In this document: piece after piece, positions 59,204 through 64,000 of the stretch
Layout: every line of letters starts with the position of its first letter
Numbering within the stretch: position 1 is the stretch's first letter
Origin: Bellilinea sp034411135
GTDB lineage: Bacteria; Chloroflexota; Anaerolineae; Anaerolineales; Anaerolineaceae
NCBI GenBank assembly: GCA_034411135.1
Contig: DAOUMN010000020.1
Coordinates: 62,001-126,000 of the forward strand
Direction: 5' to 3'
DNA: 64,000 nt
Notes under the pieces: model-generated
The model's database searches: none
What the model saw: the letters and a program-made list of their open reading frames with translations, nothing else
Told to the model about the DNA's origin: nothing
Position numbers and translations under genes: made by a program

Positions 59204-60244
59204 TCATTCGTTTTTCGTTCTGCCACGAACAAAGTAATTCACAATGAAAATGATGATGAGAAGGATTCCCCATGCAAAATCTCTGAAAAATGAACTTCCA
59301 CGCACCCCCGTAAGCAACATGTGAAAACCGGTTGAGAGAACTTGCAAAATCAATACGGCAATAAAGATATCAATCACTTTCCCAAAACCAGGAATTACCC
59401 CCGCCAGCACAGAGATTAATATCGTCAACAGCACGTAAGTGGTGGTTCCGTATTCATAAGCTGCCGACATTGTCCGGCTCATCACCAAAATACCGGCAAC
59501 GGCGGAAAGGGTCCCACTCAAAATATAAACGCCAAGCAACACTTTTCGATTTTCAACAGCAGAAAATTCTGCAGCCGTGGGATTGGTTCCAATCATGCGG
59601 GTTTTGAAACCAAAAGGTGTGCCATTGAGAATGATATACGTCAGAATAGCTAGAACAACAAAGATAACGAAGGGAATGGGAACTCCGGCAATGGTTTTAC
59701 TTCCAATGATTGAAACCGCCTCCGGGAATCCAGTTACAGTGACACCTTTAGTCAGTCCGGTAGAAATGCCCGTAAAAAATGTATAAGTAGCCAGGGTTGC
59801 TAGAATTGGAGGAACACCAATGTAGCCAACCATTATTCCATTCAGCACACCGCATAAAAATCCAATCAAAATTGCAATGAGAAAAGCAAAAAGAATGTAC
59901 CATCCCATCAGATATGGATCAACATTGGCAGGGAGCATTCGTGTCAAGAACAAACCCGCAACAACAGCCGCTAAATTCGAAGTTGCATTGACAGACAGGT
60001 TAATCCCGCCACATAAAATGGTGATCATCATTGCCAGTGATAATATTCCCAGTTCTGGTAACTGAAAAGCCATCGATGTGATGCTTCTGGAAGTGAAAAA
60101 TTTTTGAACTGTAAATGAAAAAAACAATACTAAAGTGATAAAAACACTTATTAAGAGAAAAGTCTGACCATCAATATGGAATCGTTTTAGAAAAGTCGAT
60201 ATTTGTTGACTTTTGGTAACTTTGGGGGCGGATTCGTCAGTCAT
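59204..60244 (-). CDS. ABC sugar transporter permease (RbsC-like), second subunit
   Basis: A 346-residue permease of the BPD_transp_2 family with about eight to ten hydrophobic segments. Motifs include LPELGILSLAMMITILCGGINLSVNA, IAILIGFLCGVLNGIMVGYIGVPPILATLATY and VLLTILISVLAGVIPGFGKVID. A charged N-terminal tail of about 25 residues faces the cytoplasm. It pairs with the other permease 18 bases upstream to form the channel for the sugar. Confidence 0.9.
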   Translation of the reverse strand: MTDESAPKVTKSQQISTFLKRFHIDGQTFLLISVFITLVLFFSFTVQKFFTSRSITSMAFQLPELGILSLAMMITILCGGINLSVNATSNLAAVVAGLFLTRMLPANVDPYLMGWYILFAFLIAILIGFLCGVLNGIMVGYIGVPPILATLATYTFFTGISTGLTKGVTVTGFPEAVSIIGSKTIAGVPIPFVIFVVLAILTYIILNGTPFGFKTRMIGTNPTAAEFSAVENRKVLLGVYILSGTLSAVAGILVMSRTMSAAYEYGTTTYVLLTILISVLAGVIPGFGKVIDIFIAVLILQVLSTGFHMLLTGVRGSSFFRDFAWGILLIIIFIVNYFVRGRTKNE

Positions 60245-60262
60245 GTTTTTCTCACTAACAAC

Positions 60263-61291
60263 CTATTCAGATTGAGTTAATTGGCTGGTATGTCCAGTGC
60301 GTTTTGCTCTTAAGTTCCTAAGAGCCGGAATAGAGGTGAATAGAATCAGAATTAATCCAACAACAAATCTTTGCCATTCAACCGGTATACCGGTAAGAAT
60401 CAATGCCCGGTTGATGACCTGAATAACCAGCACTCCCAAGGTAGTTCCAATAATAGAGCCGCTTCCACCGGTGATTGCTGCTCCTCCCAATATAATGGCT
60501 GCTAACACATCCAGCGGCTGAGTAATAAAAATGACCGGATTGAAGTAACGGCTGAGAAAAGCCTGAGTAACACCAGCGATTGCCGAGAACAAGCCCATGA
60601 TTCCAAAAATTACAAAAAATATATAGCGCACATTGAAACCGGAGCGGACAGCCACTTCACGATTTCCACCAATGGCATATACTCCTCTGCCTAAAGTTGT
60701 ATATTTTAGGAACCACCAAACAAATAACCCTAAGCCCAAGGCTAATAAAACTGTGCTGTGCAGCCCAGTTTCACCCACGTTGGGGTCTTGAGCTTTGAGG
60801 ACAAAAATATTGTAAAAACCAACCGCGCCTTTCGGGAGCGAGAAATTCGCGGTTGCCCCCACAAAGAATAGATTAAAGCCATACCACATGGTAAACATTG
60901 CCAATGAAACATCAAAGATTGGCAACTTAAACCGCGTAACTAAAAATGCGTTCAGAAGTCCGGCAAGAATGCCCGCCCCTCCAGCAATGAGATAATACAA
61001 CAGAACGCCACCATCATAACCCTGCTTCAAGAGGAACATGTGCGTCGCGTAAGAAGTGGTAGCCGCAATGGCTACAAAAGAGATGTCAATACCCCCGGCT
61101 ATCACGATTGGCAGTAATCCATAAGCCAGAATCAAGAATACGATGGAAGACCGTAAAGTATCAAACAATGTAGAAATTGTGAAAAATGCCGGGTTAATGG
61201 CACCAATTGTCAACGACAAAATAAGCAGAATTAAGAAAATTACAAATTCATTTGAGCGAAATAATTTTTTAACTCGGAATTGACCAAACAT
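60263..61291 (-). CDS. ABC sugar transporter permease (RbsC-like), first subunit
   Basis: A 342-residue permease paralogous to the next one, with ILAYGLLPIVIAGGIDISFVAIAA, AGILAGLLNAFLVTRFKLPIFDVSLA and LDVLAAIILGGAAITGGSGSIIGT. Two different permease genes, rather than one, point to the Lsr/Rha-type rather than the simple ribose-type layout. It begins 3 bases after the ATPase gene stop. Confidence 0.9.
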   Translation of the reverse strand: MFGQFRVKKLFRSNEFVIFLILLILSLTIGAINPAFFTISTLFDTLRSSIVFLILAYGLLPIVIAGGIDISFVAIAATTSYATHMFLLKQGYDGGVLLYYLIAGGAGILAGLLNAFLVTRFKLPIFDVSLAMFTMWYGFNLFFVGATANFSLPKGAVGFYNIFVLKAQDPNVGETGLHSTVLLALGLGLFVWWFLKYTTLGRGVYAIGGNREVAVRSGFNVRYIFFVIFGIMGLFSAIAGVTQAFLSRYFNPVIFITQPLDVLAAIILGGAAITGGSGSIIGTTLGVLVIQVINRALILTGIPVEWQRFVVGLILILFTSIPALRNLRAKRTGHTSQLTQSE

Positions 61292-61294
61292 TCG

Positions 61295-62821
61295 CTAACC
61301 CTCACTCGCAACATTTGCTTGATTCTCCGAAAAGATCAAACGTTGGTATAAAAATTGTTCATCAATTTCATCACGGAGATATTCTTCGACAATTCTGCCT
61401 GACCGCATTAATAAAATGCGATGGCAGGTTTGAAATAATTCCGGAATATCGTCCGAAATTAAAATAATCCCGATTCCCTGTTCAGATAGCTGTCTGATCA
61501 ATTCATGGATCTCTGCTTTTGAACCTACATCCACACCCACGGTCGGGCCGTTTAGAATTAAGATTTTTGGCATAGTTGCCAACCACTTGGCTAAAACGAC
61601 CCTCTGCTGATTTCCACCAGAAAGGGTTTTTACCGGCAGGCTTCCGCAGGGTGTTTTGATTGCCATCCTTTGAATCCAATGATGGGATACTTCATTTTTC
61701 GTTATTGATTTAATTAGCCCGATTCGTGTTACCAGCCGGTCAATTACGCTAATAATAATATTGTCGTTAATAGATTGGTCCAAAAACAAACCTTGTTGAA
61801 TACGATCGTCGGGCACATAGCCGATCCGATTTCTAACCGCCTGCTGAATGCTCTTGATTTGGACCTCATTGCCTTCAACGAAGATTCGCCCAGAGTCGGC
61901 TGGCAGCTCACCGAATAAAGCCAAAGCTAATTCGGTGCGCCCAGAACCCAACAAACCGGTTATACCTAATACCTCCTTTTTTCTCAACACAAACGAAACA
62001 TCTACAAAACCATGCCGCAAATTCAATTTCTTCACTTCAAGAAGCGGAGAGGCAGAATCTCCAGGTGAGGAGAAGGTGATGTTACTGCTGTCCAGCTTGC
62101 GTCCGGTCATGTGATATTCCATCGTGGCAATATCAATACCTCGTGCATCCTGATCCAAAACCTTTTTACCGTTTCGAATGATGACCGTTCTTTCAGCAAT
62201 TTCTCTCACTTCATTCAACTTGTGGCTGACAAACAAGGTTGAAATTCCCTGTTCTTTTAGGTCATTGATAACCTTAAACAACGCGATAACCTCTCTTTGG
62301 GTCAAGGCTGTTGTTGGTTCATCCATGATAATCAAGCGGGCATCCGCAAGAATGGCTTTGGCGATAGCGATCAGTTGTCTGTCCGCAGTGGATAGATTTT
62401 CTACCAGTTCATCGAGCGGCAACTCAATATTGATTCTTTGCAATCCCTCTTGGGCAATTTTTTCTACTTCTCGCCAGTTTACAAGTTTTTTGCGATGAGC
62501 AAGCTGATGGTTTATGGCAATATTTTCAGCAACCGTCAAGTTCGGGAACAACGAAAAATCCTGGTAAATGACCTGGATGCCTTCTCGGATCGAATCGATG
62601 GGGGTTAATTTATTGTAATGTTTGTTATTTAACTTGATATCCCCCTCATCGGGAGCATAAACCCCAGAAATAATTTTGATTAATGTAGATTTGCCAGAGC
62701 CATTTTCTCCAACCAAACAACAGATTTCACCAGGGTAAATCGAAAGGCTAACTTCATTTAGCGCAATTACACCGCCAAATCGTTTACTGATATTTTCAAC
62801 GCGGATAATTGGTTCAGACAT
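61295..62821 (-). CDS. ABC sugar transporter ATPase with two ABC domains (RbsA/MglA-like)
   Basis: A 508-residue double ATPase. The first domain has Walker A GENGSGKST, signature LSTADRQLIAIAKAI (LSGGQ replaced by LSTAD, as is frequent in this family) and Walker B RLIIMDEPT. The second has a poor Walker A (GLLGSGRTEL), the signature LSGGNQQRVVLAKWL and KILILNGPTVGVD, where Glu of Walker B is changed to Gly. Asymmetry of this kind is normal for RbsA-type proteins. I chose the ATG at 62821 (AAAGG upstream). It energises import. Confidence 0.93.
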   Translation of the reverse strand: MSEPIIRVENISKRFGGVIALNEVSLSIYPGEICCLVGENGSGKSTLIKIISGVYAPDEGDIKLNNKHYNKLTPIDSIREGIQVIYQDFSLFPNLTVAENIAINHQLAHRKKLVNWREVEKIAQEGLQRINIELPLDELVENLSTADRQLIAIAKAILADARLIIMDEPTTALTQREVIALFKVINDLKEQGISTLFVSHKLNEVREIAERTVIIRNGKKVLDQDARGIDIATMEYHMTGRKLDSSNITFSSPGDSASPLLEVKKLNLRHGFVDVSFVLRKKEVLGITGLLGSGRTELALALFGELPADSGRIFVEGNEVQIKSIQQAVRNRIGYVPDDRIQQGLFLDQSINDNIIISVIDRLVTRIGLIKSITKNEVSHHWIQRMAIKTPCGSLPVKTLSGGNQQRVVLAKWLATMPKILILNGPTVGVDVGSKAEIHELIRQLSEQGIGIILISDDIPELFQTCHRILLMRSGRIVEEYLRDEIDEQFLYQRLIFSENQANVASEG

Positions 62822-62839
62822 ATGCAAGCCTTTGTTAAG

Positions 62840-62865
62840 TTGGGGCGGTATTGCCACCGCCCCAA
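62840..62865 (-). repeat. Intergenic stem-loop between binding-protein and ATPase genes
   Basis: TTGGGGCGGT and ACCGCCCCAA form a perfect 10-bp, G+C-rich stem with a 6-base loop, not followed by a T-tract on the minus strand. Such a structure between the binding-protein gene and the membrane genes usually stabilises the upstream message so that binding protein is made in excess. Confidence 0.72.
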
Positions 62866-62887
62866 CCATGCAGTGAACTTTTCTTGT

Positions 62888-63967
62888 TTAGAAGGGATAA
62901 TCATCCATGTTGTTGGCGTCTATCTTGATCCATGCTGCACCATAAATTACAGGCACACCATTCACGCCCTTAACCAATTTGATCTTTTCATAACCCGGCA
63001 CACCCAGGTCCATACCATCGGTGATTGCCTCACCCTTCAGCATTTTGTAAGCAACCACATTACAGGCATAACCCGCTGTTGCTGGATCCCAAGCCATGGC
63101 AAGATCAACCGCACCGGTCTTTAGCAATTCGCCAGCATAGGATGGAATGCTTGTCCCAACCACAGCAATTTGATCTTGAAGTTTTGCTTCTTCAATTGCG
63201 CGGCCAGCACCGACAACATCACCTGCTGCTGCTCCTAGAACACCCTTTACATCCGGGTATGTTTTCAAAACATCCTTCATCGTGTTGTAGGCAACCTCTT
63301 GGTCTTCTTTTGATTCATACTTGGCAATGAATTCCAGTTTGGGGTAGTTTTTCTCGGCATAGGCTTTGGCACAATCCATCCATTCATTATGGGACGCATT
63401 GGTCAAGGAACCCACAAACTGAATATATTTTCCCTCTTCGCCCATGCGGGTTGCCATTTCCTTCATCATTTCTTCGCCATACGAGCAATTATCGAAAGCT
63501 TCAACATCGTAATGCATAGTGCCCTCTTTGGCGGTGGCAGCTTCATGGCCGACGACAATGATGCCACTGTCAATGGCTTTCTTCTGAACCGGCTCATTTT
63601 CGGGAACACCATACGGCACATTGCAGATTGCGTCTACGCCTTGGGCAATCAACGACTCGATAATCGCCACCTGGGCTGCGGAATCAACCTGAGAAGGACC
63701 TTCCATAAAAGCCTTGACCCCGTAATCTTTACCAAAGTCCTTTACGCCGGTTTCCATTCTCAGGAACCAATTAAAGGCGATTGACTTGACAACGGTGCCA
63801 AAGACCAATTCTTTCTGTTCAACAGCCTTTGTTGGCTCGGCTGCAGCAGGCGCTTTGGTAGGTTCTGAAGCCACCGGCGGTTGAGTAGCAGGCGTTTGTT
63901 GTGGTGCACATGCAGCCAATAACGCAATGATTAGCAGTATAGATAGAACGAACAAACTCTTTTTCAT
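62888..63967 (-). CDS. Sugar ABC transporter substrate-binding lipoprotein (LsrB/RhaS-like)
   Basis: A 359-residue lipoprotein with signal peptide and lipobox LLAAC (Cys20), then a Pro/Thr/Ala linker (residues 21-50) that tethers it to the membrane. The periplasmic-binding-protein type 4 domain has FNWFLRMETGVKDFGKDYGV, GPSQVDSAAQVAIIESLIAQGVDAI, YNTMKDVLKTYPDVKGVLGAAAGD and AWDPATAGYACNVVAYKML. The pattern is closest to the AI-2/rhamnose-binding group. GGAGTG precedes the ATG. It is the first gene of the operon; the promoter lies beyond the right edge. Confidence 0.9.
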   Translation of the reverse strand: MKKSLFVLSILLIIALLAACAPQQTPATQPPVASEPTKAPAAAEPTKAVEQKELVFGTVVKSIAFNWFLRMETGVKDFGKDYGVKAFMEGPSQVDSAAQVAIIESLIAQGVDAICNVPYGVPENEPVQKKAIDSGIIVVGHEAATAKEGTMHYDVEAFDNCSYGEEMMKEMATRMGEEGKYIQFVGSLTNASHNEWMDCAKAYAEKNYPKLEFIAKYESKEDQEVAYNTMKDVLKTYPDVKGVLGAAAGDVVGAGRAIEEAKLQDQIAVVGTSIPSYAGELLKTGAVDLAMAWDPATAGYACNVVAYKMLKGEAITDGMDLGVPGYEKIKLVKGVNGVPVIYGAAWIKIDANNMDDYPF

Positions 63968-64000
63968 TTTTCACTCCATTTTTTGCGAAAAGGGTTACGA

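Overview
The window looks like a chromosomal segment of a motile, monoderm-type bacterium, most probably a Chloroflexota member close to Anaerolineae. The grounds are lipoprotein and secreted proteins of the style common in that group (PTPTP-type linkers, an LAAC lipobox on a sugar-binding protein), two secreted beta-helix proteins ending in short Pro/Arg tails (YLPLLGR, FIPSVFR), and coding DNA that is G+C rich over most of the window. This assignment is inference; no rRNA is present.

Region 1 (1-18.1 kb, all minus strand) is a tightly packed flagellar cluster. In transcription order it runs flbD, motA, motB, fliL, fliM, fliN, fliO, fliP, fliQ, an HDOD protein, a stand-alone receiver, fliR, flhB, flhA, flhF, a small membrane protein, fliA, a SwrB-like protein, two rod genes (flgF/flgG type), then flgM, flgN, flgK and flgL (cut by the window edge). 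A near-perfect sigma-28 promoter lies just before flgM, so the last four genes form a late module controlled by FliA and FlgM. flhG is absent at its usual place beside flhF.

Region 2 (18.1-31 kb) holds signalling and surface functions tied to motility: a plus-strand trio (receiver-PAS-PAS-kinase with damaged catalytic boxes, an OmpR-type regulator, and an intact GAF-PAS kinase), a minus-strand group (TPR-glycosyltransferase, second glycosyltransferase, SUMF1-domain protein), an M23 peptidase without a signal peptide, a YcgR/PilZ-type protein and a dCache chemoreceptor.

Region 3 (31-46 kb) is mixed housekeeping: tRNA-Arg with its own strong promoter followed by 60-bp tandem repeats that copy the tRNA 3' end, a beta-helix lipoprotein, a zinc-ribbon protein, a cytosine deaminase of the fungal type, a YccF-like membrane protein, a glutamate dehydrogenase, gatB, a secreted Gly-rich protein, a two-component pair followed by a flippase-like membrane protein and an FAD oxidoreductase, and dnaA.

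Region 4 (46-55.6 kb) is a surface-polysaccharide region: a GT2 glycosyltransferase, a large beta-helix exoprotein behind a dyad-covered promoter, a RgpF-HAD fusion, another glycosyltransferase with a coiled-coil tail, and a divergent methyltransferase.

Region 5 (55.7-64 kb, minus strand) is visibly A+T richer. It is one sugar-uptake operon: LsrB/RhaS-like binding lipoprotein, double-ABC ATPase, two RbsC-type permeases, an M29 aminopeptidase-like protein, a FGGY kinase and a BtpA/SgcQ-family protein. This is probably a transferred or separately evolved catabolic module whose substrate cannot be read from the sequence.
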